24,487 bases of DNA from JAENVT01 sp040006755 (GCA_040006755.1 JBDTWJ010000035.1:1-24487); one strand, 5' to 3'. Positions 1 through 7,573 are shown, numbered from the stretch's first letter. The notes: generated by a model from the letters alone, not told the origin. Numbers and translations: made by a program.

Positions 1-43
1 ACGGTTTAGGAAACCGATGCTCTATCCCCTGAGCTACGGGAGC
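1..43 (-). tRNA. tRNA-Arg (anticodon CCU), 5' part only
   Basis: Read on the minus strand, the segment starts GCTCCCG (acceptor stem) and continues with TA at positions 8-9. A D-arm follows (GCTC, an AGGGGATA-type loop, GAGC), then an anticodon arm whose 7-base loop is TTCCTAA. The anticodon is therefore CCU, which decodes AGG arginine codons. The variable arm, T-arm and 3' acceptor strand lie beyond the left edge of the window. The D-arm and anticodon stem pair well apart from one mismatch at the base of the anticodon stem, so the gene looks functional as far as it can be seen. Confidence 0.88.
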
Positions 44-60
44 GAAGCCGCTTCGTAGCT
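32..60. repeat. Inverted repeat overlapping the tRNA 5' end
   Basis: AGCTACG at 32-38 is matched by its reverse complement CGTAGCT at 54-60, with a further AGCG/CGCT match inside. The left arm covers tRNA bases from the acceptor end into the D-arm; the right arm is 5' of the tRNA. It may be chance, a duplicated tRNA fragment, or a structure in the tRNA leader. Confidence 0.4.
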
Positions 61-129
61 GCGTGCGGCGTCAGACACGTTACCGAGATGGGACCCGTCG
101 AACCGCAGACCTCCGTCGACGAAATCGGC

Positions 130-884
130 TCAGGGCAGTGCGACGAACTGGCTGAGGAACGATCGTGCCGCTGTCGTGTCGAGCCGGTAGTCCACATTTG
201 TTGATCGGCAGACGGCGTCACCGGTGATCGTGGTGGCAGCAACGATGTTGGTGGTACCGAGGAAGTTCGGCCCGCCCGAGTCGCCGTAGCACGTGCCGCC
301 ATTGCCGGTTGACGGGTTCATCGAGATCCGTAGCCACGCTGGGTTGATGGAGTTGAGCGTGCCCACCGCAACCATACGTACGTCGTTGTAGAGGTACGCG
401 TGACCGCCCGGCTGGTTGGTCACTTCGTAAGCCCCGTAGCCGACCGACGTGAACTTCTGGCTCCAGGGCAGGCCCGACAACGAATTGGCTCGGGGCAAAG
501 CTGCAGGAGCGATCCCGTTGACCGGTCGGTCCAGCGTGACGACGGCAATGTCATTCGGATCGTTCTGCGACTGGTTGTAGAGCGGGTCGGCTTCGAACGT
601 TCCGGCGTACACCTTGTCGCCGTCTTTGAAGTCCGTGTCGAACGTGACCCTCACACGAGATCCGTCGTCACCGCAGTGAGCTGCCGTGAGGAAGACCGTG
701 CGGGAGATCAAGGTGCCCCGAGCAGTAGATCCAGGTTCCGTCGGAATAGGCGGTCGAAGCGACCAGCCCACCCACGTTCGGATGCGCATTGCCGTCGACG
801 GTGCCATTGGTGATGGCAGCGACGGGCACCGCCTGTGCCAACGAAACGGCCACCCGCCACCAGAGCGATCCATCGTGCCTTCAT
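130..884 (-). pseudogene. Secreted trypsin-like serine protease (S1), broken by two frame changes
   Basis: If two extra bases are discounted, this reads as one 250-aa chymotrypsin/trypsin-family (S1) protease. It has a signal peptide (about residues 1-23, ending AVPVAA) and a mature start near ITNGTVDG. The catalytic triad is complete: His69 in LTAAHC, Asp111 in NDIAVVTL and Ser202 in GDSGGP. Cys54/Cys70 and Cys198/Cys225 are placed for the usual disulfides. The start ATG at 884 is preceded by GGGAGG with a normal Shine-Dalgarno spacing. The N-terminus, the middle and the catalytic C-terminus lie in three successive frames. Removing one G from the run at 853-855 and one from the run at 716-719 (minus-strand G, plus-strand C) restores a perfect signal peptide and the family-typical CSGTLIS. 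All catalytic residues survive, so sequencing or assembly error is as likely as true decay. It is divergent from the 1072 gene. Confidence 0.85.
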
Positions 885-1037
885 CGTCCACCTCCCTCGG
901 GTACCAGCGCGTTTGCCGACGCTCATCGCCCTCACCCTACGACGGCCGGCCGGCGCCTTTCGACTCGCGGAAACTGCAGCAACATACGCCCTCAAGTCCG
1001 ACCGCACTGTGGCACTTTCGGGCACTTTCGACTGCGG

Positions 1038-1066
1038 TATTTTGGTCGCCACCGACGACAGGAGGG
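1038..1066 (+). promoter_or_regulatory. Probable -10 element and Shine-Dalgarno for the 1072 gene
   Basis: TATTTT at 1038-1043 fits the TANNNT -10 pattern and sits 28 bases before the start codon. GGAGGG at 1061-1066 is a strong ribosome-binding site five bases before ATG. No good -35 is visible. Just upstream, the 10-mer GGCACTTTCG occurs twice in tandem (1011-1020 and 1021-1030), covering the expected -35 zone. Confidence 0.4.
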
Positions 1067-1071
1067 CGACC

Positions 1072-2204
1072 ATGGCAACGATTGTTCGCGCACACGGGGG
1101 TTGGGACGGACAGAGCTGGACGTTCGTCCCGAAGGACGTCACCATCAAGTTCTACTCGAATGCCGACGAGTACCTGTTCACATCGAACGCAGTCAAAGCG
1201 TTGTCGCAGTCGAACTTCGACAACGCCAACGAGACGTACGGCCCGGGCAATGCCGACGACAACGACCCGGTCTGGGTGCAGAACTACCAACTGGTACCTC
1301 GCACCAGCTCGGAGATGCAGCGCGACCTCAGTGCGTTCGCGGAGGCAGCAACGATCAAGTTTGTCAGGGACGATCTCAAGGCGCCGATCTACCTCTGCGA
1401 GGGCGATACAACCACCTGTCACGGCGGCGAGCACAATTGCGCCGGCGTCTTCGGTGAGGTCAAGGACAATGAAATCATCTACATGGCGTGCCGCGGCGTC
1501 GACACCGACAAAGAAACTCAAGGCACCAGCGAGCTCGATGGTTCCACCGAGAACATCGACAACGTTCGAGAGTGGACGAAATGGTTCGCAGACAACAAGG
1601 ACCAAGATCCCGACGAGGTCGAGCGACAGTTCTATGCCCTGCCACAAGAACACCAATCAACGCTGCTGGTCGCGCCGGTGATCAAGAACTTCATCTACAT
1701 CCGCAATGGCATCCGCACTTACGAGTCGGATCCGGACACCTTCCTCCGTCAGGTTGCCGGGCTGGTACGTGACAACAGCGATCCTGAACTGGTCAACGCC
1801 TACCTGGCGGATCCCTACCTGGGCCCGCTCGTCTCGCAGGCCGTCGCCGACCCGGATCGCAAGACATGCTCGACGAGCAGGACCAGACCTGGAACCCACA
1901 AGACAGCGACCGGGCTCGGATCGCGGAAACGAACCAGGCCAATGTGAAGGCGACCGACGACGGCGGATCAGTGTCGTACGTAGCTGGCAACGGACTCGTC
2001 GTCATCGGTGAAGGCCACGATCTCGGCTACGTGAGCTACGCCGGCTCAGCGGCCGATGCCTCGCAGGGCGCGATCACCGTGTCAAAGGCGAGAGTGTTCA
2101 GCGACGGATCGCTCGAGGTGAGCGGCTGCTCCACAGACCAACAGGGCGCCGTCCGCGCAATGCTGCTGGAGAGCTTCTCGAACAAGACCGTGGAGTTCGT
2201 CTGA
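1072..2204 (+). pseudogene. Unrecognised HGG/ACRG protein (possible Stv-like or caspase-like), one frameshift
   Basis: The ATG at 1072 follows a strong GGAGGG site. The reading frame runs to about residue 263 and then degenerates. The downstream frame, starting at 1866, continues plausibly to the stop at 2204. Adding one base within 1861-1865 joins them into a single protein of about 377 aa. No signal peptide or membrane segment is seen. The N-terminus has a strand-like segment ending in His8-Gly9-Gly10, then TFVPKDVTIKFYS. A cysteine/histidine-rich stretch follows (C109, C116, H117, H121, C123), and a second hydrophobic strand ends in YMACRG (Cys140). From memory this resembles the 'putative adhesin Stv' domain. 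A His-Gly plus Cys pair after hydrophobic strands also recalls caspase-fold peptidases. Both are weak, unverified ideas and the function is unknown. The gene is divergent from the S1 protease. Confidence 0.6.
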
Positions 2205-2207
2205 AGA

Positions 2208-2251
2208 GGCCAGGTACGTCCGGTCCGGCGTATCCGGAGATTTGGTGACTG
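2208..2251. repeat. 44-bp direct repeat, copy 1
   Basis: This copy begins four bases after the upstream stop codon. It matches copy 2 (2521-2564) at 36 of 44 positions without gaps, including an unbroken 18-base identity at the right end (CCGGAGATTTGGTGACTG). The differences cluster in the left arm, so this copy keeps only a CCGG/CCGG core of the palindrome. Confidence 0.8.
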
Positions 2252-2520
2252 GCCTCGCAGAAGTTCCGACTCGGCGCCGATGTTTGCCTGTTGAGGCAGG
2301 CGGCCTGCTCACCAATCGCGGATTTCGCTGACGTTTTCTCCGCAAGCACAGGGAGTGGCGATGGCAGAGAGGACACGATCCGACGTATGCAGACCTGGTG
2401 GAGCGGTCGCAAGCGATCTATCCCGCCACCGTTGATCCGTCGCGGCTACGAGGCAGCGCGGCCGATCCAAGCGGCGATCGTGGCGATCGGCCAGAATTCG
2501 CTGGGATCCGGACCTGACCA

Positions 2521-2564
2521 GGCCAGGTAGGAAATCTCCGGTGTGTCCGGAGATTTGGTGACTG
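2521..2564. repeat. 44-bp direct repeat, copy 2
   Basis: This is the second copy, 313 bp downstream of the first and ending 56 bp before ctpE. It contains the full palindrome at 2532-2556. No further copy was noticed elsewhere in the window by eye. Confidence 0.8.
2532..2556. repeat. Perfect hairpin, 10-bp stem and 5-base loop
   Basis: AAATCTCCGG (2532-2541) is followed by the loop TGTGT and by CCGGAGATTT (2547-2556), an exact reverse complement. There is no U-run after it on either strand beyond the TTT of the stem, so it does not look like a standard intrinsic terminator. If ctpE is leaderless, the hairpin lies upstream of its promoter and would act on DNA or belong to an upstream transcript. 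Confidence 0.75.
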
Positions 2565-2608
2565 CCTTGCCCCGAGACGGCTCTCTGGGCGGCGGCCCTC
2601 GGCACAGG

Positions 2609-2614
2609 TAGCGT
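2609..2614 (+). promoter_or_regulatory. -10 hexamer of a leaderless ctpE promoter
   Basis: TAGCGT is followed by six bases (CGCTGC) and then the GTG start. A -10 at this distance places the transcription start on the GTG itself. No Shine-Dalgarno is present, which fits a leaderless mRNA. Confidence 0.55.
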
Positions 2615-2620
2615 CGCTGC

Positions 2621-5002
2621 GTGACCGAGACTGAGACCGCAACGAATCCCCAGCGGCGTACCGATCCCGCCACCGGCCTCACTGGTGCCGAGGTTGCCGA
2701 CCGAGTTGCCAAGGGCCAGACCAACTCGGTCCCCAACGCGCCAACTCGGACGGTCGGTCAGATCATCCGCGGCAATGTGTTCACACCCATCAACTTCATC
2801 GTCGCCATCCTGGCGGCATTGGTGATTGCCGCAGGCTCGCCGAAGGACGCGTTGTTCGGCGGCGTCATCATCGTCAACAGTGCGATCGGCGTGATTCAGG
2901 AGCTCCGGGCCAAGAAGGTGCTCGATCAACTTCGGGTCGTCAACGCCCCCCGGGCACACGTCGTACGCGACGGCACGGTGACCGAATTGCAGACGCACGA
3001 GTTGGTGCTCGACGACGTGGTGGAACTGCGCACCGGTGCGCAGGTTGTGGCTGACGGAACCGTGTTGACGAGCGAGAACCTCGAGATCGACGAATCGTTG
3101 CTCACGGGTGAGGCAGACCCGGTGGTGAAGGATCCCGCCGCCGATGTGCTGAGCGGCAGCGCGGTGGTGGCCGGAACCGGCCGGATGGTCGTGACGAAGG
3201 TCGGCGCGGAGAACTATGCCGTGAAGTTGGCCGAGGAAGCCCGCCGGTTCACGCTGGTGAACTCGCCGTTGCGCAATGACGTCAACCGGATCGTGAAGTG
3301 GGTCGGTTACCTGATGATCCCGGTCGGTGTGTTGCTGGCCAGCAGCCAGTTCCTTCGCCGCGACCAAGGCTGGCAGCAATCGATCATCAGCACGGTCGCC
3401 GGGCTGGTCGGCATGGTGCCGGAAGGGCTCGTACTGCTCACCAGCGTAGCCTTCGCCGTCGGCGTGGTTCGTCTGGCGCGCAAGCGATGCCTCGTGCAGG
3501 AACTGCCCGCAATCGAAGTGCTCGCCCGAGTCGATGTTCTGTGCGTCGACAAGACAGGAACGATCACCGAGGGCAGTTTGGCTCTGGCCGAGATCGAGAC
3601 GATCGACGACGCCGACCGCGCAACAGTCGATCTCGCGCTTGCCGCGCTGGCCCAACTGGACCCCGATCCCAACCCCACGTCGCGTGCGTTGCACAACGCG
3701 TTCACCGATGCAACGACATGGACCGTGACCGGCCGTGTGCCATTCTCGTCGGCTCGCAAGTGGAGCGCGATGAGTTTCGGGGAACACGGCAGCTGGGTGC
3801 TCGGCGCACCGGAGAACGTGATGACCTCCGGGTACGAGGGCGACCTGCGCACCAGCGTCGAAACGCAAGCCCAAGAGGGCAGGCGCGTGCTGGTATTGGC
3901 TACGACGGAAGGCAGCTTCAGCGACGGTGCCGACGCAACCCTCCCTGCGGTTACCGCGGTCGCTTTGATCTTGCTGGAAGATGTCGTGCGCCACGATGCC
4001 AACGAGACGTTGAAGTACTTCGCCGACCAGGACGTCACGGTCAAGGTGATCAGCGGCGACAACAACGTCACAGTCGGTGCGGTGGCGCGACGCGCCGGCC
4101 TCGCGGGATGGGCAGACAACGTCGACGCGACCAAGATGCCGCAGGAAGGCAGCGAAGAATTCGTCGATGCCGTCATTGGCAGCAGCGTGTTCGGTCGCGT
4201 GACCCCGCATCAGAAGCGGGCGATGGTGGGGGCGCTGCAATCGCGAGGGCACACGGTTGCGATGACAGGTGACGGTGTCAACGACGTGCTCGCATTGAAG
4301 GATGCCAACTGCGGCGTTGCCATGGCGAGCGGTAGTGAGGCCACACGAGGTGTCGCCCAGTTGGTTTTGATGGACTCGAATTTCTCGGCGATGCCCGCCG
4401 TTGTCGCCGAGGGCCGACGCGTCATCAACAACATCGAGCGCGTCGCCAGCCTCTTCTTGGCAAAGACCACTTACTCGATCGTCCTGTCGGTGATCACCGG
4501 CATCGTCGCGATCGCGTATCCGCTGCGACCGATCCACCTGTCGATCCTCAGCTGGTTCACCATCGGTCTGCCCGCGTTCTTCCTCGCCCTCGAACCCAAC
4601 GACGAGCGAGTCACCGAAGGCTTCCTGCGGCGAGTGCTCGGCAAGGCCGTGCCCGCCGGTGTGGTGATCGCAGTCGTTACCATGAGCGTTTTCGCGACTG
4701 CGCAGCTCGATGCGTCCATCGACGCCGATCACGCCCGCACCGTGGCGGTGCTCGTGGCCGGCTCGGTGGCGTTGATGAACCTCTATCGAGTCGCCCAACC
4801 GCTCAACAGGCTGCGCGCCGCGTTGTTGATCACGATGGTGGCGCTGTTCGCATTGGCCTTCCTGATTCCGGCAGGCCGACGGGCCTTCGAACTTCCCCGA
4901 ACGGCAACCTGGGCGTACGGCATGGCAGCGGCCTCCGTCGTCGTCGCCTGGCCGTTGCTCGAACTCGGCAGCAGGGTGGCAACCCGCTGGCGCCGACGAT
5001 AG
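2621..5002 (+). CDS. ctpE: CtpE-like cation-transporting P-type ATPase
   Basis: This 793-aa membrane ATPase would pump a cation, by analogy with mycobacterial CtpE most likely calcium, at the cost of ATP. The whole length follows the CtpE pattern as I remember it, including the N-terminal LTGAEVADRVAKG and the TRTVGQIIRGNVFTPIN region. The A-domain motif is TGEADP (Thr162-Gly163-Glu164). M4 carries MVPEGL. The phosphorylated aspartate is Asp310 in DKTGT, and the hinge motif TGDGVND has Asp551. The P and N domains lie between these motifs, and hydrophobic segments near residues 45-95, 225-300 and 610-785 give about ten membrane spans. Length matches the family (just under 800 aa). The GTG start is chosen because it sits exactly six bases after a -10 hexamer and just upstream of the conserved N-terminus. 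The next gene follows after 58 bases. Substrate assignment is by family only. Confidence 0.88.
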   Translation: MTETETATNPQRRTDPATGLTGAEVADRVAKGQTNSVPNAPTRTVGQIIRGNVFTPINFIVAILAALVIAAGSPKDALFGGVIIVNSAIGVIQELRAKKVLDQLRVVNAPRAHVVRDGTVTELQTHELVLDDVVELRTGAQVVADGTVLTSENLEIDESLLTGEADPVVKDPAADVLSGSAVVAGTGRMVVTKVGAENYAVKLAEEARRFTLVNSPLRNDVNRIVKWVGYLMIPVGVLLASSQFLRRDQGWQQSIISTVAGLVGMVPEGLVLLTSVAFAVGVVRLARKRCLVQELPAIEVLARVDVLCVDKTGTITEGSLALAEIETIDDADRATVDLALAALAQLDPDPNPTSRALHNAFTDATTWTVTGRVPFSSARKWSAMSFGEHGSWVLGAPENVMTSGYEGDLRTSVETQAQEGRRVLVLATTEGSFSDGADATLPAVTAVALILLEDVVRHDANETLKYFADQDVTVKVISGDNNVTVGAVARRAGLAGWADNVDATKMPQEGSEEFVDAVIGSSVFGRVTPHQKRAMVGALQSRGHTVAMTGDGVNDVLALKDANCGVAMASGSEATRGVAQLVLMDSNFSAMPAVVAEGRRVINNIERVASLFLAKTTYSIVLSVITGIVAIAYPLRPIHLSILSWFTIGLPAFFLALEPNDERVTEGFLRRVLGKAVPAGVVIAVVTMSVFATAQLDASIDADHARTVAVLVAGSVALMNLYRVAQPLNRLRAALLITMVALFALAFLIPAGRRAFELPRTATWAYGMAAASVVVAWPLLELGSRVATRWRRR

Positions 5003-5060
5003 GGTCCGCCGCAGCGGCTTCCCCCGACACCCAAATCCATCGTTCGTTCGGGAGGAAACC

Positions 5061-5570
5061 ATGTCGTTTCGCCGCCCCCGCCTGCGTAGCCGCAGGAACG
5101 TCATCAACATCCACTTCGGTGATCACGCATGCTCCGTGTGGCTGCCCAGTCCTGACGAGCCGGTGATCATCGCCGAGTTCGCCGACGCCGCCAATCTGGC
5201 CACCGCCGTGCTCGACATGCCGGTCGAGAAAGAAGTGATGGTGCTGCTCGACGAGCGGCGTCAGGTCACGGCATTGTTCGCCGATCCGCCAACCGAGCTC
5301 GGCCTCTTCGTCGGTTGGTGCGACGGGCCGGGGCTCGAGGTGCCGTTCTCGCAGACGATGATGATCTGCGTCGCCGACTTCGTTCCACTGGCGCCGCCCG
5401 ACGACAAGGACCGCATCGGATATTTCGAGCTGCGTCGCATCCACATGTTGCAGGGTTTGCTGTTGCTCGACATCCTCATCGTCGATCACGAGCGCGTGCA
5501 GAGCCTCGCCATCGCGTGCGATCCCGATGCCGTGTGGTTCGAGCAGTTCTCCCCGATGGAAGCCGCATAG
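5061..5570 (+). CDS. Conserved-looking hypothetical protein, 169 aa
   Basis: I do not recognise this protein. The ATG is preceded by GGGAGGAAACC, a strong ribosome-binding site, which supports a real gene. It starts with a basic stretch (RRPRLRSRR) followed by alternating hydrophobic strand-like segments (VINIHFG, VMVLLDE, LGLFVGW) and a hydrophobic helix near residues 130-150 (HMLQGLLLLDILIVDHERV). There is no signal peptide or clear membrane span, so it is probably cytoplasmic. It lies 58 bases after ctpE and 27 bases before the dehydrogenase, all on the same strand, so it could be co-transcribed with ctpE. Its role is unknown. Confidence 0.72.
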   Translation: MSFRRPRLRSRRNVINIHFGDHACSVWLPSPDEPVIIAEFADAANLATAVLDMPVEKEVMVLLDERRQVTALFADPPTELGLFVGWCDGPGLEVPFSQTMMICVADFVPLAPPDDKDRIGYFELRRIHMLQGLLLLDILIVDHERVQSLAIACDPDAVWFEQFSPMEAA

Positions 5571-5585
5571 ATAGATGTAGCGACT

Positions 5586-5591
5586 TACCAT
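5586..5591 (+). promoter_or_regulatory. -10 hexamer of a leaderless dehydrogenase promoter
   Basis: TACCAT is followed by six bases (GACGAC) and the ATG at 5598, the same geometry as at ctpE. No Shine-Dalgarno lies in the 27-base gap, so the dehydrogenase probably has its own promoter. Confidence 0.55.
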
Positions 5592-5597
5592 GACGAC

Positions 5598-6473
5598 ATG
5601 ACCATCTCTGTCGTCACCGGTGCCAACAGCGGCATCGGACGCGCTACCGCCATCCATCTCGCCCAGCAAGGTCACATCGTCTACGGCACGGTTCGCAGTC
5701 TCGACAAAGCAGCAAAGCTGCAGTCGATGTCGGCCGAAGCCGGAGTCACCGTCAAGCTCGTCGAACTCGACGTGGCCGACGACGAATCGGTTCGCGCCGG
5801 GTTCGCCGAGATTCTCGGCGAGACCGATTGCGTCGTCGACGTGTTGGTCAACAATGCCGGAGTCGGCGGCAACGCTGTCGCCGAGGAGTGCCCGCCGTCG
5901 ACGTACCTCGAGCTGATGAACATCAACCTGTGTGGCGCTGTTCGTTGCCTGCAACAGGTGCTACCAGGCATGCGCGCCCGCAACAGCGGAGCCATTGTCA
6001 ACATCACCTCCATCGCGGGTCGCATCGCGGCCCTCGCCCAATCGCCGTACGTCACTTCGAAATGGGCGCTCGAGGGATTGAGCGAGGGCCTAGCCCAGGA
6101 GCTGGCACCGTTCGGGATTCGCGTCGCGATCATCGAGCCAGGCGTGACCAAGAGCGCGATCTTCGCCAAGAACATCGACGCCCCCAACCAGACCGGCGCC
6201 TACGACACGCACTACCGCCGCATGTTCCAGTTCTACGCGGCGGGTTACGCGCAGGCCACTGATCCGTTCGAGGTTGCACGACTCATCCATCACACCGTCA
6301 CCACCGACACACCCCAGTTGCGTTACGCGGTCAGTTGGGCGGGCCCCGAGTTCATCGCCGGCCGAGAGGCGATGTCCGATGAGGAATGGGTGACCCTCGG
6401 CGCGCCGACCGACGATGCCGAGTACTACGGCGCCTTTCAATCCGCATTCGGTCTCGACATCTCGCCCGCCTGA
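5598..6473 (+). CDS. Short-chain dehydrogenase/reductase (SDR)
   Basis: This 291-aa cytoplasmic protein has a classical Rossmann-fold SDR layout. The cofactor-binding motif TGANSGIG is at residues 8-15, the structural NNAG motif is near residue 90, the catalytic serine is Ser138 (ITSIAG), and the Tyr151-x3-Lys155 pair sits in YVTSK. The Ser-Tyr spacing of 13 is normal. The family oxidises or reduces alcohols and ketones with NAD(P). A basic residue in the VRSLDK segment after the second strand favours NADP(H), but this is tentative. The longer C-terminal part after PGVTKSAIF resembles SDRs acting on larger or lipid-like substrates; the true substrate cannot be read from the sequence. It converges on the minus-strand 6489 gene with 15 bases between the stop codons. 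Confidence 0.9.
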   Translation: MTISVVTGANSGIGRATAIHLAQQGHIVYGTVRSLDKAAKLQSMSAEAGVTVKLVELDVADDESVRAGFAEILGETDCVVDVLVNNAGVGGNAVAEECPPSTYLELMNINLCGAVRCLQQVLPGMRARNSGAIVNITSIAGRIAALAQSPYVTSKWALEGLSEGLAQELAPFGIRVAIIEPGVTKSAIFAKNIDAPNQTGAYDTHYRRMFQFYAAGYAQATDPFEVARLIHHTVTTDTPQLRYAVSWAGPEFIAGREAMSDEEWVTLGAPTDDAEYYGAFQSAFGLDISPA

Positions 6474-6488
6474 CCAGTGGTGCAAGCG

Positions 6489-6800
6489 CTACTCCGCGGA
6501 CCGGTGCAGCACGGCCCACGTCGGCTTCACGACGACGCCGTCGCCATCGACCTCGGCTCCGCCGTCGACGAGCAGTGACATCCCGTCGGTCGTCGGCGGC
6601 GGGAACATCAACACCACCAGCGGGTTGCGCACCACGTTGACACGACTCGACCGGCCGGTCTCGAACCGCAGACCTCCCGCGACGACCGATGGCTTGACCG
6701 CGACGAGGTGAGGACGATCCTCGCCGCTGGTCACCAGGTAGCACCACGGATATTCGTTCAGCTTGTCGGCCAGATCTTCGAGCGCAACAGCGATGCTCAC
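6489..6800 (-). CDS. Pyridoxamine 5'-phosphate oxidase-like split-barrel protein
   Basis: This 103-aa protein has the compact pattern of small FMN- or F420-binding split beta-barrel proteins: an N-terminal helix, then YLVTSGEDRPHLVAVKP, a GGLRFETGRSSRVNVVRNP segment in which Arg and Asn contact the cofactor in relatives, and a strand reading VVLMFPPP. It is a little short for the family but not visibly truncated. The GTG start at 6800 is chosen because a TAGGTT hexamer lies exactly six bases upstream and there is no Shine-Dalgarno. The redox substrate is unknown. The M23 gene lies 29 bases upstream on the same strand, but this gene has its own promoter signal. Confidence 0.75.
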   Translation of the reverse strand: MSIAVALEDLADKLNEYPWCYLVTSGEDRPHLVAVKPSVVAGGLRFETGRSSRVNVVRNPLVVLMFPPPTTDGMSLLVDGGAEVDGDGVVVKPTWAVLHRSAE

Positions 6801-6806
6801 GCCGTC

Positions 6807-6812
6807 AACCTA
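6807..6812 (-). promoter_or_regulatory. -10 hexamer of a leaderless promoter for the split-barrel gene
   Basis: On the minus strand TAGGTT, six bases (GACGGC), then GTG at 6800. It sits in the 29-base gap after the M23 gene. Confidence 0.55.
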
Positions 6813-6829
6813 GTGTGCCGACGAACCAG

Positions 6830-7444
6830 TCAGGCCACGACAGTGCACGACTTCGGGACGGTCAGCAGCGGATAGGGATCGACTGCTGCGCCACCTTTCG
6901 GGTGCACTTCGAAGTGCAGGTGATAGTTGCCAGGCCCCGGGTTGCCTGTGTCGCCGACATAGCCGATCGACTGGCCCCGCGTCACGGTGTCGCCGATCTT
7001 CAAGCCGGCGGCGAATCCCGACAGGTGTGCATAGAAGTAATAGCTGCCGTCGGCCAGCTTCAAGTACCACGCGTTGCCCGACAACGAGGAGTTGGCATCG
7101 CCAACGACCACTTGGCGCCACAACACGCCGTTGTCGACCGCGTAGACCTCTTGGGCGAGGGACGCCATCAGGTCGATGCCCTCGTGCGTACGGCCATCCG
7201 AACGTGCCTGCCCGAAGCTCGTCTTGCTGAGGGCGCACTTCGGCAGCGGGTTCATGGGGAACATCACCGCGCCTGACTGGCTCAAACGCAACGCTGGCTT
7301 CAATGCGGTGGCCGCTACCTCAAGGCGCGGTGGACCGGTGACCGCAGCATGAGCGTCTCCGAAAGCCATCGTGCCGCCGCCCATCGTCAGCGCTGCCACG
7401 GTCATGACCATGACAATTCGATGACGAGGATGGGTGAGGAGCAT
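6830..7444 (-). CDS. Secreted M23 (LytM-type) zinc metallopeptidase
   Basis: This 204-aa protein is expected outside the membrane, where M23 enzymes cut peptide cross-links in peptidoglycan. An N-terminal signal peptide (about residues 1-32; basic LTHPRHR, hydrophobic VMVMTVAALTMGG, then GDAHA) supports the start at 7444 over further upstream in-frame codons. The M23 zinc site is complete: His87 and Asp91 in THEGIDLM, catalytic His140 in FYAHLSG, and His175-x-His177 in YHLHFEVHP. Two cysteines (70 and 200) could form a disulfide linking the domain ends. An intact site suggests a true hydrolase, not a LytM activator such as EnvC. A weak site, CGGAAG, precedes the ATG and lies in one arm of an inverted repeat (see 7450-7528). 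Confidence 0.88.
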   Translation of the reverse strand: MLLTHPRHRIVMVMTVAALTMGGGTMAFGDAHAAVTGPPRLEVAATALKPALRLSQSGAVMFPMNPLPKCALSKTSFGQARSDGRTHEGIDLMASLAQEVYAVDNGVLWRQVVVGDANSSLSGNAWYLKLADGSYYFYAHLSGFAAGLKIGDTVTRGQSIGYVGDTGNPGPGNYHLHFEVHPKGGAAVDPYPLLTVPKSCTVVA

Positions 7445-7449
7445 GAGTG

Positions 7450-7528
7450 AACTTCCGTGAGATGTGGTGACAGCGTTCGCCCGCCAGAACAGTATCGGCA
7501 CTGTCACGTACGCACTAGAGCGGAAGTT
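7450..7528 (-). promoter_or_regulatory. Nested inverted repeats ahead of the M23 gene
   Basis: The outer arms are AACTTCCG (7450-7457) and CGGAAGTT (7521-7528); the inner arms are GTGACAG (7467-7473) and CTGTCAC (7501-7507). All pair exactly. On the M23 transcript the outer arm contains the gene's GGAAG ribosome-binding site, so pairing would hide it. The inner loop also holds GATACTGT, a possible -10; if that is the promoter, the repeats would instead be DNA sites. The remainder of 7445-7573 shows nothing else. Confidence 0.45.
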
Positions 7529-7573
7529 GTCGCACCAAGCGACCACAACCCCTTCGCCGCTGCGACCGAGTCG

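Larger units (their letters stand above)
2205..2620. other. Intergenic region with repeats, no convincing gene
   Basis: These 416 bases lie between the frameshifted gene and ctpE. They hold two copies of a 44-bp repeat and a hairpin (listed separately). A 79-codon plus-strand frame from a TTG at 2291 and an overlapping shorter frame without a start codon are open here. Neither has a ribosome-binding site or a recognisable motif. A decayed gene remnant cannot be excluded. Confidence 0.6.

Noticed and set aside
1866..2204. A separate second gene starting at ATG 1866
   Set aside because: There is no ribosome-binding site. The upstream frame turns into shadow-like Arg/Thr/Ser sequence at exactly this point, which fits a one-base deletion in a single gene better.
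2291..2530. Possible 79-aa gene, plus an overlapping open stretch from 2332, between the two repeats
   Set aside because: It has a TTG start or no start, no ribosome-binding site, no -10 at leaderless spacing and no recognisable motif, and the stop lies inside the repeat. It may be a remnant, but it is not supported as a gene.
2309..5110. A 933-codon open frame on the minus strand opposite ctpE
   Set aside because: It mirrors the codon structure of a clearly recognised P-type ATPase in high-GC DNA. Its product is rich in His, Arg, Gly and Asp with no domain pattern, as expected of an antisense shadow.
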